Shown: positions 8,600 to 17,792 of the stretch, piece by piece
Position numbering within the stretch: the first letter of the stretch is position 1
Layout of the letters: each line of letters begins with the position of its first letter
DNA from: Parahoeflea alexandrii
Lineage (GTDB): Bacteria; Pseudomonadota; Alphaproteobacteria; Rhizobiales; Rhizobiaceae
Length of the DNA: 64,000 nt
Assembly: GCF_027214025.1 (NCBI RefSeq)
Contig: NZ_JAPWHB010000003.1
Location: forward strand, 558,001-622,000
Direction: 5' to 3'
Program-made: the position numbers and the translations under genes
The notes under the pieces: model-generated
The model's database searches: none
Seen by the model: only the letters and a program-made list of their open reading frames with translations
What the model was told of the DNA's origin: nothing

Positions 8600-8752
8600 G
8601 TCCGGCTTCCCCTCCCGCATCCGATTGTGCCTTGAAGCAGTACAGATGGGAGACGGAAGTGGCAATTTCCAATCGACCTTGCAGGCCAATAATGTCGGGT
8701 CCGCATCGGCCCCGGTCCGGAGCTGATGCGTTTTCCGGCCGACCGGCGGGTT

Positions 8753-9523
8753 TCAGGCTGCTTCGGCGATGCGGAACCTGGCCTGGTACAGCAGCGCGTT
8801 CCAGCTGTTCATGGACGCCAGGTGGCAATAGATCGCCGGCAGCGCATCGGCCTTGCGCAGCTTGATGAAATCCTCGTCGCTCATCGACAGGAGCCGTGTC
8901 TCGTCGATCAAATGGAAACCGGTGATATTGAAGCTCTGGCCATCAGCAAGGGTGAGCTTGCTGGTGCGTTCGGCGAGCAGGCCGCTGTCAGCGATCACCT
9001 TCATGATCTGCCGGGTCTTGAAATACATGCCCTGGTATTGCTCGCAGAACGCAAGGGCATTCCTGGTCGCCTCGCCCTGTTCGTTCTCGTCGAAGAAGGG
9101 TTTGGCGGTCTTCTTGCTCTTGGCGGTAAGGGACACCACGCGTGCGGGGTCGTTCTCCACGCAAAGCGCGAGCCGTTCATCGGTTTCGTCGCCCGCGAGA
9201 ATGAACGGATAGCGCCGGACATAGGCCGGCACGTAGTGCGGCTCCGCCCATTTGCCCTCGGAATCGATGAACAGGTTCTCTCCCTCACGGACGCCGGTGA
9301 CCATCATCGGCATGAAGTCCGGCCCCGAAAACACGATTGGGTAGGAGCGCATTGCCGCGGGCATCTCCGGCGCCATCAGCGGGATCACCATGGCGTTCGC
9401 GGCAAAGCCAAAATCCGTGCCCTGCACCAGGCCCTTCTTGCCATGCTGCTTGAGGCTGACGGGTTCGGGCGAATTGTAAAACATCGGTAAAACGGTGTCG
9501 TCTTGTGCTTTGTTGCTGGCCAA
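8753..9523 (-). CDS. SapC-family protein
   Basis: The 256-residue product resembles the SapC family (Pfam SapC), named after an S-layer-associated Campylobacter protein: an N-terminal F.FAANAMVIPLMAPEM-type segment, then VFSG and PAYVRRYPFIL followed by a Cys-containing strand. The role in alphaproteobacteria is not established. It has no signal peptide. A TTG preceded by GGGGGA at seven bases is the most likely start; another in-frame TTG five codons upstream has no ribosome binding site. It is divergent from the MFS gene, and no sapA or sapB partner is visible. Confidence 0.7.
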   Translation of the reverse strand: MASNKAQDDTVLPMFYNSPEPVSLKQHGKKGLVQGTDFGFAANAMVIPLMAPEMPAAMRSYPIVFSGPDFMPMMVTGVREGENLFIDSEGKWAEPHYVPAYVRRYPFILAGDETDERLALCVENDPARVVSLTAKSKKTAKPFFDENEQGEATRNALAFCEQYQGMYFKTRQIMKVIADSGLLAERTSKLTLADGQSFNITGFHLIDETRLLSMSDEDFIKLRKADALPAIYCHLASMNSWNALLYQARFRIAEAA

Positions 9524-9694
9524 TATCCTGTCCCCCAAATTGTTGTTGCACTGTCATGATCCGCATTTTCACGCACAACGTGCGGTCGTTTCAAGGGCAA
9601 TCCATCGTTGTCGTTAACGCGGGTGGCGAAGGCAAGCCGATCGCTGCAGCAAAATCGCCTATACAATGTTCATTCTGCCCAATATCGTGCCCGA

Positions 9695-10915
9695 ATGAGT
9701 GAGTCTCAAATCCTTGACAGCCGCTATTCCTGGACACGGCTGGGTATAACACTGGCCATCGCAGTTCTCGGCAATGTCGGGATGTGGTCGATCATTGTCA
9801 TCATGCCGGCGGTGCAGGCCGAATTCGCCACTGCCCGGGCCGATGCATCGCTTCCCTACACGCTGACCATGATCGGCTTTGCGCTCGGCAACCTGGCGAT
9901 CGGAAGGGCTGTCGACCGGTTTGGCGTGACAATTGCCCTCATCGGTTCGGCGCTGACCATGGCCGCGGGTTTTGGTCTTGCGGCAGTGAGCCATTCGGTG
10001 GTGATGCTGTCGGCGATGCAGTTCATTGTCGGTTTCGGCACGGCGGTGGGCTTCGGGCCGCTGATTGCGGATATCTCGCACTGGTTTTACCGGCGGCGCG
10101 GCATCGCCGTGGCGATCGCGGCCAGCGGCAACTACCTGTCCGGCGCGATCTGGCCGCTTCTGTTGAGCGGCGTGTTGACCGATTTCGGCTGGCGTGCGGC
10201 CTATACGGTGCTGGCGATCGTGCCGGTGGCGTTGATGATCCCGCTGTCGCTGCTGCTCAGGCGCCGGCTTCCGGAGGAAGCCACGGAACACGCCAACAGG
10301 ATGTCGATTGCCAATGCGCGGTCGGTCCGGTTTTCACCCACCGCGTTGCAATGGATGCTGGGATTGGCCGGCATCGGCTGCTGCGTGGCGATGTCGATGC
10401 CGCAGGTTCATATCGTGTCCTACTGCGCCGACCTCGGCTATGGCCCGACAGTCGGCGCCGAGATGCTGTCGCTGATGCTGATGGGCGGGGTGGTGTCGCG
10501 GCTGGTGTCGGGGCTGATCGCCGACAGGCTCGGCGGGGTGATGACGCTTCTCATCGGCTCGACGCTGCAATGCATCGCGCTGTTTCTCTACCTGCCGTTC
10601 GACGCGATGGTGCCGCTTTACATCGTCAGCCTGATCTTCGGCCTGTCGCAGGGCGGCATCGTGCCGAGCTATGCGCTGATCGTGCGTGAATATCTGCCGG
10701 CGAAAGAAGCCGGCGCCAGGGTGGGCTTCGTCATCATGGCCACCATCATCGGCATGGCGCTCGGCGGCTGGATGTCCGGCTGGATCTACGATCTGACCGG
10801 ATCCTACCAGGCGGCCTTCCTCAACGGGATCGCCTGGAACTTCCTCAATATCGGCATTATGACACTGATCCTGATCAAGTCGCGTGCAAGACGCCGGGAT
10901 GCGCTGCTGGCGTGA
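9695..10915 (+). CDS. Major facilitator superfamily transporter
   Basis: This 406-residue protein has about twelve hydrophobic segments. The loop between TM2 and TM3 holds the MFS A-motif variant GRAVDRFG, and SRLVSGLIADRLGG repeats it in the second half. The pattern fits the monocarboxylate or oxalate/formate-antiporter-like branch, which moves small organic acids, but the substrate is not readable. The start at MSESQILDS avoids a non-hydrophobic extension of 29 residues. It is flanked by the divergent SapC gene and the tRNA-Arg gene. Confidence 0.85.
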   Translation: MSESQILDSRYSWTRLGITLAIAVLGNVGMWSIIVIMPAVQAEFATARADASLPYTLTMIGFALGNLAIGRAVDRFGVTIALIGSALTMAAGFGLAAVSHSVVMLSAMQFIVGFGTAVGFGPLIADISHWFYRRRGIAVAIAASGNYLSGAIWPLLLSGVLTDFGWRAAYTVLAIVPVALMIPLSLLLRRRLPEEATEHANRMSIANARSVRFSPTALQWMLGLAGIGCCVAMSMPQVHIVSYCADLGYGPTVGAEMLSLMLMGGVVSRLVSGLIADRLGGVMTLLIGSTLQCIALFLYLPFDAMVPLYIVSLIFGLSQGGIVPSYALIVREYLPAKEAGARVGFVIMATIIGMALGGWMSGWIYDLTGSYQAAFLNGIAWNFLNIGIMTLILIKSRARRRDALLA

Positions 10916-10977
10916 GAGGACTGTCGGAGCGGATAAGATTCGGCCCAGACCTGATCGGCTACGGCCTTGAGCCAGTG

Positions 10978-11053
10978 TGGTGATCCCGGAAGGATTCGAA
11001 CCTTCGACCCCAGGATTAGGAATCCTGTGCTCTATCCCCTGAGCTACGGGACC
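10978..11053 (-). tRNA. tRNA-Arg (anticodon CCT)
   Basis: On the minus strand a complete cloverleaf can be drawn: acceptor GGTCCCG with CGGGATC, an anticodon stem CAGGA/TCCTG with loop TTCCTAA, a GGTTCGAATCC T-arm, discriminator A and an encoded CCA. The anticodon CCT reads AGG arginine codons, which are rare in this genome type. Confidence 0.95.
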
Positions 11054-11064
11054 ACGCGATCATC

Positions 11065-11093
11065 TGCATACAGAAACAGCAGCCCGACTTCAA
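11065..11093 (-). promoter_or_regulatory. Sigma-70-type promoter of tRNA-Arg
   Basis: On the minus strand TTGAAG and TATGCA are separated by exactly 17 bases, with the -10 box about 12 bases upstream of the tRNA 5' end. Spacing and position fit a tRNA promoter. Confidence 0.65.
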
Positions 11094-11171
11094 CAACGGA
11101 TGCGGGTGCCATTGTCAGGTTTTGCGAGGTCCGGCGGTTGGCGTGTTGACGCGCTCCGCCGGGCAACAGGT

Positions 11172-12338
11172 TCAGGCGGCAAGCGCCTTTTCAGCGAGCT
11201 TGACCCAGTAGGACACGCCGACCGGAATGGCTTCGTCGTTGAAGTCGTAGGCCGGGTGATGCAGGCCTGCGGTGTCGCCATTGCCCATGAAGATGAAGGC
11301 GCCGGGACGGGCCTCGAGCATGAAGGAGAAATCTTCACCGCCCATTGTCGGCGGCTGTTCGCGTTCGACCATTCCGGCGCCGGCGATGCTTTCGGCGATG
11401 TCGGCGGCGAAATCGGTCTCGTCGGCATGGTTGAAGGTGAGCGGGTAGTTGCGCAGGTAATTCACCGAGCCTTCGGCGCCATGGGCGGCGGCGACACCGC
11501 GGACGATCTCGTTGATCCGGGTTTCAGCCAGGTCGCGCATTTCGGGCGAAAGGGTGCGCACCGTGCCCGCCAGCTCAACGGTTTCCGGGATGATGTTGTA
11601 GGCCGATCCACCGATGAACTTGGTCACCGAGACCACCACCGATTCTAGCGGGTTGGCATTGCGCGAGGCGATCGACTGCAGCGAAGTTACAATCGCCGAG
11701 GCGGCGACGATCGGATCGATGGTCTGGTGCGGCATCGCGCCGTGGCCGCCGCGGCCCTTGATGGTGATGTCGAATATGTCGGTTGCCGCCATGATCGGAC
11801 CCTTGCGGATGGCGAACTGGCCGACGGGCAGGCCGGGCAGGTTGTGCATGCCGAACACCTTGGTGATGCCGAAGCGTTCCATCATGCCGTCCTTGACCAT
11901 CTCGCGTCCGCCGGCGCCGCCTTCTTCGGCGGGCTGGAAGATCACGGCCACCGAGCCGGTGAAGTTGCGGGTCGCGGCAAGGTGGCGGGCAGCGCCCAGC
12001 AGCATTGCGGTGTGGCCGTCGTGGCCGCAGGCATGCATCTTGCCGGGCGTACGGGATGCCCAGGGGAGACCGGTGATCTCGTTGATCGGCAGTGCGTCCA
12101 TGTCGGCGCGCAGGCCGATCGCGGGACCGTTGCCGCCGGGGCGGCCGTGAATGATGCCGACAACCCCGGTCCGGCCGATGCCGGTGACGACTTCGTCGCA
12201 GCCGAATGACCTGAGCTTGTCGGCGACGAAAGCGGCCGTGTTGTGCACGTCGTACAGCAATTCCGGATCGGCATGGAGCGTGCGGCGCCAGCCGGCGACT
12301 TCGTCCTTCATGGAAACTACATCCTCGACAAGCTGCAT
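11172..12338 (-). CDS. M20-family amidohydrolase (hippurate hydrolase/N-acyl-amino acid hydrolase type)
   Basis: This 388-residue metallopeptidase-family enzyme has the metal ligands in HACGHDGHTAML near residue 95 and PAEEGGAGG near 130, GMHNLPG near 155 and a dimerisation domain beginning around GRGGHGAMPH. It ends with TMGGEDFSFMLE, also conserved. Members cleave N-acyl amino acids or hippurate in the cytoplasm. AGAGGTG is seven bases before the start. It is divergent from the DD-carboxypeptidase gene. Substrate specificity cannot be assigned. Confidence 0.88.
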   Translation of the reverse strand: MQLVEDVVSMKDEVAGWRRTLHADPELLYDVHNTAAFVADKLRSFGCDEVVTGIGRTGVVGIIHGRPGGNGPAIGLRADMDALPINEITGLPWASRTPGKMHACGHDGHTAMLLGAARHLAATRNFTGSVAVIFQPAEEGGAGGREMVKDGMMERFGITKVFGMHNLPGLPVGQFAIRKGPIMAATDIFDITIKGRGGHGAMPHQTIDPIVAASAIVTSLQSIASRNANPLESVVVSVTKFIGGSAYNIIPETVELAGTVRTLSPEMRDLAETRINEIVRGVAAAHGAEGSVNYLRNYPLTFNHADETDFAADIAESIAGAGMVEREQPPTMGGEDFSFMLEARPGAFIFMGNGDTAGLHHPAYDFNDEAIPVGVSYWVKLAEKALAA

Positions 12339-12540
12339 TTTACACCTCTATTGCTTTGTGATCGTTGTGTCCGGCAAACAGGGAAACAGCCTCTCGCCCT
12401 TTGCCATCTGTCTGCCATATAGGCTAAGTAGGGGTTCATGACGAGTGAAAAGCGGTGGATCAGCGGTCGCGAAGATACCGTTGCCTGTCGTCAATCGCAT
12501 CGAAACGCCGTTTGAAACATTGCAAAATCGGAAGCCCGGA

Positions 12541-13743
12541 ATGAGCTTTTTGTCACAGTCGCGCCGGTTGGGCACAGTCCTGGCAGTCCTGGTGCTCGCA
12601 GCGGCGGCTTCAGGCGGCGCGTTGGCCAATCCGAAGATCGCCGTTGATGTCGCCTCCGGTCGTGTGGTCGAGCACGAGCAGGCCTTTCAGCGCTGGTATC
12701 CGGCCTCGCTGACGAAACTCATGACGATCTATGTCGCCTTCAAGGCGGTCAAGTCAGGCCAACTGACGATGCAGACGCCCGTGACCATGTCCGCTCATGC
12801 GGCCAAGGAACCGCCGAGCAAGATGTATTTCAAGCCGGGACAACGTTTCCCGCTGGATTCGGCGCTCAAATACCTGATGGTGAAGTCCGCCAATGATGTC
12901 GCAGTGGCAATTTCCGAGGCTGTCTCGGGGACAGAGGATGCTTTTGTCCGGGAAATGAATTCCGCCGCCCGAAGCTTGGGTATGACCGCGACGCGGTTCG
13001 TCAATCCCAACGGACTGCCGGGCGACGGCCAGTACACGACCGCTCACGACATGGCGGTGCTGGCGGTTGCGCTGCGGCGGGAATTTCCGGAGTTCGCGCA
13101 TTATTTCGGCTATGAAGGCTTCGCCTACGGCAAGAAGTCCTACACCAATTACAATCTGCTGATCGGCCGCTTCCCCGATGCCGACGGCATGAAAACCGGA
13201 TTCATCTGCGCGTCGGGCTTCAATCAGGTCTCCTCGGCGACCCGCAAGGGAAAAACCGTGGTCAGCGTGGTTCTCGGCGCGGCCTCGCAGGAGGAGAGGG
13301 CGGAGGAATCGGCGCGGCTTCTTCACAAGGCGCTGACGACCAGCGCGTTCGGCGGCTCCACCCTCGACACGCTGAGACCTTACGGCGAGGGCCGCGACCA
13401 GGTGGCGGACATTTCCGGCAGCATCTGCACGGCTGAAGCGCGCGCCGCGCGCTACGAGGGCCGCGATGTCGAAGGCAAGATGGTGCTCAATTCACCCTAT
13501 CTGGTGCCGATGACGCGCGAACCGCGCCTGGTGCAGGCTCCGGCCGGGCTGCCGCGCGGCAGTGTCGAGATTGCGTTGTCGCGGATTCCGATTCCCGTGC
13601 CGCGGCCTGGAGGCACGCTTTCCGGGCAGGTGGAGCCGTTTGCGGCCTCCCCATTTACCGCACCGGCCAAGGCCGCCGGGGCCACGGATGCGATGCCGCT
13701 CAGGCCGAGTGTGCCGGTTCCTGTTCCGCGTCCAGAAATCTGA
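12541..13743 (+). CDS. D-alanyl-D-alanine carboxypeptidase (penicillin-binding protein 5/6 family, S11)
   Basis: The 400-residue protein starts with a signal peptide (hydrophobic core around residues 12-30, cleavage near ALA before NPK). The three active-site motifs of DD-carboxypeptidases are present: SLTK at about 56-59, SAN at 116-118 and KTG at 218-220. It trims the terminal D-Ala of peptidoglycan stems in the periplasm. The C-terminal 100 residues are Pro-rich with repeated IPVPRP and VPVPRP, without the amphipathic membrane anchor of E. coli DacA. cobW-like follows after 18 bases, so they are probably cotranscribed. Confidence 0.9.
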   Translation: MSFLSQSRRLGTVLAVLVLAAAASGGALANPKIAVDVASGRVVEHEQAFQRWYPASLTKLMTIYVAFKAVKSGQLTMQTPVTMSAHAAKEPPSKMYFKPGQRFPLDSALKYLMVKSANDVAVAISEAVSGTEDAFVREMNSAARSLGMTATRFVNPNGLPGDGQYTTAHDMAVLAVALRREFPEFAHYFGYEGFAYGKKSYTNYNLLIGRFPDADGMKTGFICASGFNQVSSATRKGKTVVSVVLGAASQEERAEESARLLHKALTTSAFGGSTLDTLRPYGEGRDQVADISGSICTAEARAARYEGRDVEGKMVLNSPYLVPMTREPRLVQAPAGLPRGSVEIALSRIPIPVPRPGGTLSGQVEPFAASPFTAPAKAAGATDAMPLRPSVPVPVPRPEI

Positions 13744-13761
13744 TCCCGAGAGACCTTGCCG

Positions 13762-14922
13762 ATGACTGCTGAAACCCACCCAGCGCCGGCCTGGAGCGCG
13801 CCCAGCGGCGTGCCGGTATCGATCCTGACCGGTTTCCTGGGGGCAGGCAAGACGACGCTGCTCAACCGCCTGATCGGCGATCCGTGGCTCAGCGACGCGG
13901 CGCTGATCATCAATGAGTTCGGCGATGTCGGGATCGATCACCTGCTGGTCGAAAGCTCGGGCGATGGTGTCATCGAGCTGTCGGACGGATGCCTGTGCTG
14001 CACCGTGCGCGGCGAACTGGTTGATACGCTGGCCGACCTGATGGACCGGATGCAGACGGGCCAGATCCGGCCGTTCTCGCGGGTGGTGATCGAGACCACC
14101 GGGCTCGCCGATCCGGTGCCGGTGATGCAGTCGGTGATCGGACATCCGGCGCTTGGCCAGTCCTACCGGCTCGAGGGGCTGGTGACCGTGGTCGATGCCG
14201 TCAACGGCCTTGCGACGCTGGCCGGGCATGAGGAAGCGCGGCGGCAGGTTGCGGTAGCCGACACGATCGTGCTGTCGAAGGTATCCCTTGCCGGAGATTG
14301 CGGCGCGCTGCGGTCCGAACTCGTGACGCTCAATCCGCTGGCGCGGGTGATCAGCGCCGAGAATCCGGAGCTGACGGCGCAAGGCCTGTTTGACACCGGC
14401 GCCTATGATCCCGTTGCCCGCAGCCTGGATGTGGCGCGGTGGTTGAGCGAGGGACAGGACGATCACCATCATCATGGACATGGACATGGACATGGACATG
14501 GACACGGGCATGCCCATGCCCATGATGTGAACCGGCATGACCAGCATATCCGGGCGGACTCGATGGTGTTCGAGAAGCCGATTGCACCGGAGGCGCTGGC
14601 GATGTTTCTCGACCTGTTGCGCTCGGCGCACGGGCCGAACCTCTTGCGTATGAAGGGGATCGTCAAACTGGCGGATGATCCGTCACGACCGCTGGTGCTG
14701 CATGCTGTGCAGGCGCTGATGTCGGAGCCGGTGCGTTTGCAGGCCTGGCCGGAAGGGGCCCGACAGGAGACAAGGCTGGTGGTGATCACGCGGGATATGC
14801 CGAAGGGATTTATCGCGGAGCTGTTTTCAGCCTTCTCGGGTGAGCCCGGCATTGGAAGACCCGACCGCGATGCCCTGACAGACAATCCGCTTGCCATTCC
14901 CGGCATGCCGGCACGACGCTAG
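13762..14922 (+). CDS. COG0523 GTPase, CobW-like putative metal chaperone
   Basis: The 386-residue protein has a Walker A GFLGAGKTT at 24-32, the COG0523 metal-binding CLCC at 77-80, a Walker B-like VVIETTGLADP and the SKVSLAG guanine-recognition region. A His/Gly run near 235-254 (HHHHG, then alternating GH and AH) lies before the C-terminal CobW_C domain. Family members deliver zinc, cobalt or iron to client enzymes. CobW itself is tied to cobalamin synthesis, but no cobN lies here, and the upstream neighbour is a DD-carboxypeptidase, so zinc or another metal is equally possible. ATG was preferred over a TTG two codons upstream. Confidence 0.88.
   Translation: MTAETHPAPAWSAPSGVPVSILTGFLGAGKTTLLNRLIGDPWLSDAALIINEFGDVGIDHLLVESSGDGVIELSDGCLCCTVRGELVDTLADLMDRMQTGQIRPFSRVVIETTGLADPVPVMQSVIGHPALGQSYRLEGLVTVVDAVNGLATLAGHEEARRQVAVADTIVLSKVSLAGDCGALRSELVTLNPLARVISAENPELTAQGLFDTGAYDPVARSLDVARWLSEGQDDHHHHGHGHGHGHGHGHAHAHDVNRHDQHIRADSMVFEKPIAPEALAMFLDLLRSAHGPNLLRMKGIVKLADDPSRPLVLHAVQALMSEPVRLQAWPEGARQETRLVVITRDMPKGFIAELFSAFSGEPGIGRPDRDALTDNPLAIPGMPARR
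14476..14505 (+). repeat. Hexanucleotide tandem repeat GGACAT in the CobW-like gene
   Basis: Four perfect copies of GGACAT and one GGACAC encode the alternating Gly-His metal-binding tract. The unit keeps frame, so slippage would lengthen or shorten the His tract by two residues per step. Confidence 0.9.
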
Positions 14923-14957
14923 ATCAGCGCTGGCCGAAACACCGTGCTGACCGAAGC

Positions 14958-15191
14958 TCAGCCCTTCGCGATGACGAAGACATGCCCGCCCTCGACCGGA
15001 GCGCTCTCGAGCAACTGGTGTCCGTCCTCGCGGCAGTAATGCGGAATGTCGATCACCGCCAGCGGATCGGTGGTTTCGATGCGGATGAGCGTGCCGGCGG
15101 CCAGGTCACGCATGTGCCTGCGGGTCTTGAGAACGGGAAGCGGGCATTTGAGACCGCGAAGGTCCAGCGCGCTTTCGTTGCCGTCGTTCAA
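14958..15191 (-). CDS. TusA-family sulfur carrier/sulfurtransferase
   Basis: This 77-residue protein has the family signature DLRGLKCPLPVLKTRR, with the conserved CPxP cysteine near residue 17, and a C-terminal TTDPLAVIDIPHYCRE segment. TusA-like proteins carry a persulfide for tRNA thiolation, molybdenum cofactor or sulfur metabolism. Its start overlaps the stop of the L,D-transpeptidase gene by four bases (ATGA), so it is translationally coupled to an envelope gene, an unexpected partner. It converges on the CobW-like gene. Confidence 0.88.
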   Translation of the reverse strand: MNDGNESALDLRGLKCPLPVLKTRRHMRDLAAGTLIRIETTDPLAVIDIPHYCREDGHQLLESAPVEGGHVFVIAKG

Positions 15192-16417
15192 TTGCTGCTC
15201 CAGATTTTCCAGAACGGCTTGCTGGCCTGTGGCGCCGATCCCGCATTGGCGACCTGGGGCTCAACCGCCGGATTTGGCATGGGAACCGGCACACCCGCCG
15301 ACGTCGATGCCGGGGCCGGAGCGGCCTGAACGGCCGTCGTCTCTGTAGCGTCCGGGGCGGCGATAGCGCCGGCCGGAGCGGGTGGCGCCGAGTTCGGGCT
15401 CAGGGCCTTGAGAGGATTGCCGGTCGAAAACAGGCTGAGAACAGGAGCAGCAGGAGATTGCCCGCCATTGGCGGCAAGGCGCGCGGCCTTTTCGGCTTCG
15501 CGCTCGGCCCGTCTGGCCTCGGCTTCCGCCCGGGCTTCATTGGCAGCAATCTGGCTGGCTTCCTCGCGGTCATACTTGGCGACCGCCTTGACGAAGTCCT
15601 GGTTCCAGTTCTTCTGATAGGCGTAATAGGCTGACTCCAGCGTGCTCGGGACGCTCGCCGGAGGGCAGGTAGCGGTCGCCTGGAAGGAGGCGTTCTCGAT
15701 CTGCGGGAACTGATTGAACACGTATTTCCGCTCGCAGACATCGACCTTCGGCGGCCGCTTCGTCAGCTCGAAATGATCGTATCCGACCTTGAGCATTTTC
15801 CAGAATTCGAAATGTTCGCTGTCGCGATGCCGGGCCATGTTTTCCGCCGTCATGCGGAATGGCAGCGCCTCGACCAGGAAAAACTCCTGTCCACCCTTGA
15901 AGGCGTCGCGGGCGAAACCGTAGATTTCCAGGACCTGTTCGTCGGTCATCGAATAGCATCCGGCCGAGGAGCAGGCGCCATGCACCATCAGGTTGGAACC
16001 GGTGCGGCCGTAGGAACGGTCATAGCTGTTCGGGTAGCCCATGTTGAAGGACAGGTAATAGCTCGAATTCGGATTCATCTGGTATGGATAGATCCGGTAA
16101 TAGCCTTCGGGCGCCTGGCGGTCGCCTTCCTTGAATTTGGGGCCGAGCTTGCCCGACCATTTGCAGATCTCGTAGGAGGCAATGATGTCGAAGCGGCCAT
16201 TGCCCTTCTGCTTCCAGACCTCGAGGACGCCTTCTTCCTTGAAAATCCGCATCATGATCGGCGACCGCGTGCTCATGTCGTTCGCCTTCATCTTGTTGAC
16301 GAGCTTGGCGGGCAGCGGGTGTTCGACCTTGTTGGACACGGAATCGAGCGCGTCCTGGCAACCGGTCAGTCCCAGGAGTAGAATAGGCAGGAAGCGCAGC
16401 GTACGGATAGGTTTCAT
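15188..16417 (-). CDS. Murein L,D-transpeptidase, YafK-like lipoprotein
   Basis: The 409-residue product begins MKPIRTLRF and has a lipoprotein signal with the lipobox LTGC (acylated Cys at about residue 20). The catalytic region reads MVHGACSSAGCYSM near residue 145, the YafK/YkuD-type His and Cys arrangement; these enzymes form or cut 3-3 or lipoprotein cross-links in peptidoglycan. After the catalytic domain there is an Ala/Glu/Arg-rich helical segment (about 295-320) and a low-complexity Ala/Pro tail, both probably non-catalytic. The upstream in-frame start was rejected because it precedes the signal peptide. It shares four bases with the TusA-like gene. Confidence 0.88.
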   Translation of the reverse strand: MKPIRTLRFLPILLLGLTGCQDALDSVSNKVEHPLPAKLVNKMKANDMSTRSPIMMRIFKEEGVLEVWKQKGNGRFDIIASYEICKWSGKLGPKFKEGDRQAPEGYYRIYPYQMNPNSSYYLSFNMGYPNSYDRSYGRTGSNLMVHGACSSAGCYSMTDEQVLEIYGFARDAFKGGQEFFLVEALPFRMTAENMARHRDSEHFEFWKMLKVGYDHFELTKRPPKVDVCERKYVFNQFPQIENASFQATATCPPASVPSTLESAYYAYQKNWNQDFVKAVAKYDREEASQIAANEARAEAEARRAEREAEKAARLAANGGQSPAAPVLSLFSTGNPLKALSPNSAPPAPAGAIAAPDATETTAVQAAPAPASTSAGVPVPMPNPAVEPQVANAGSAPQASKPFWKIWSSN

Positions 16418-16734
16418 CGGGTCTCTTGGACTTTGCAGTTGCCAGTTCTGGGGCATTCGGACCGCTTTGGCGGCAATCTCGGGCCGGGCTCAGGCCGGGC
16501 ATTTCAACGCAATATTAGCACCAACATGGTTCATGAAGCATTACCGCTCAGGCTCCGGCAGGGCCGATGAGCTGTTTCTTCCGGGCCCGAAGTGGCCGTC
16601 TGACCACATCTCGTCCGGTAGGGAACCGCCAGCCCCAGGCGGTGCTGTTTCAATCGCCGGCTCCGTCATGACCGCGGGGCTTGCAACCTGATTGCTTTAT
16701 TGGCGTTCCAAATGTGGCCCGAATGGGGCGGCGG
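16418..16734. other. Intergenic region, nothing recognised
   Basis: The stretch between the accA 3' end and the L,D-transpeptidase start should hold that gene's promoter. I found no clear terminator, RNA or conserved short ORF in it. Confidence 0.5.
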
Positions 16735-17691
16735 TCAGCCGATATGACGACCGATCTCAAGGAATTTCTTACGGCGGTCGGCGCGCAGTTCGTCGCCGGA
16801 GTGGCCGGACATCTCTTCGAGCGCCGCGGAAATCATGTCGCCGGCGCGGGCGATCACGCTTTCGGGATCGCGATGGGCGCCGCCCACCGGCTCCGGAATG
16901 ATGCCGTCGATGACGCCCAGAGCGAGCAGGTCTTCGGCGGTGATTTTCATGGAGGTGGCCGCGTCGCGCGCCCGCGTCGAATCGCGCCAGAGGATCGAGG
17001 CCGCACCTTCAGGCGAGATCACCGAGTAGATTGCGTGTTCGAGCATATAGACCCGGTTGCCGGTGGCAATCGCTATCGCGCCGCCGGAGCCGCCTTCGCC
17101 GATGACGATCGACACCAGCGGTGCGCGGAGATTGAGGCAGGTCTCGGTCGAGCGCGCGATGGCTTCGGCCTGGCCGCGTTCTTCGGCGCCGACGCCGGGA
17201 TAGGCGCCAGCGGTGTCGACCAGCGTGATGACGGGAAGCTGGAAGCGGTCGGCCAGTTCCATGATGCGGATGGCCTTGCGGTAGCCTTCCGGCCGGGCGG
17301 AGCCGAAATTGTGGCGGATGCGGGTCTTGGTGTCGTGACCCTTCTCCTGACCGATGACGACGACCGGCTGGCCCCGGAACCGGGCAAACCCTGCCTGGAT
17401 CGCGGCGTCCTCGGCGAACTTGCGGTCGCCCGCAAGCGGCGTGAACTCATCGAACAGAGCCTTGGCATAGTCATTGAAATGTGGCCGGTCCGGATGGCGA
17501 GCAACCTGCGTCTTCTGCCAGGGATTGAGCTTGCCGTAGATCTCGGCCATGGCGTCACGGGCCCTGGTTTCGAGCCGGGCGATTTCATCGCCTGTGTCGA
17601 TGCTCTCATCCTCGCCGGCAAGCTTCCTCAATTCGAGGATCTTGCCTTCCAGGTCGGAGATCGGTTTTTCGAAATCAAGATAATTGTGCAT
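16735..17691 (-). CDS. accA: Acetyl-CoA carboxylase carboxyltransferase subunit alpha
   Basis: The 318-residue protein starts [18 protein letters not shown], the standard AccA N-terminus, with GGAAA eleven bases upstream. It holds the crotonase-fold carboxyltransferase core: [16 protein letters not shown]-type region near 95, [16 protein letters not shown] near 160 and EGGSGGA near 200. With AccD it transfers the carboxyl group from biotin to acetyl-CoA, making malonyl-CoA for fatty acid synthesis. As usual, accD is elsewhere. xerD lies 101 bases upstream on the same strand, a neighbourhood seen in rhizobia. Confidence 0.96.
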   Translation of the reverse strand: MHNYLDFEKPISDLEGKILELRKLAGEDESIDTGDEIARLETRARDAMAEIYGKLNPWQKTQVARHPDRPHFNDYAKALFDEFTPLAGDRKFAEDAAIQAGFARFRGQPVVVIGQEKGHDTKTRIRHNFGSARPEGYRKAIRIMELADRFQLPVITLVDTAGAYPGVGAEERGQAEAIARSTETCLNLRAPLVSIVIGEGGSGGAIAIATGNRVYMLEHAIYSVISPEGAASILWRDSTRARDAATSMKITAEDLLALGVIDGIIPEPVGGAHRDPESVIARAGDMISAALEEMSGHSGDELRADRRKKFLEIGRHIG

Positions 17692-17792
17692 CGAGCTTTT
17701 CCACGCGGGCCATCGCATTTATCGTCGCCACGACCAGTCAAACCCAGTCCGGCATCTCTGTCACGCATTCTTTGGGCGTGCTGCGAGCGGGC

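Noticed and set aside
14464-14530. Short repeats taken for a CRISPR-like or integron-type array
   Set aside because: The six-base units are in frame within a coding His-rich tract, with no spacers.
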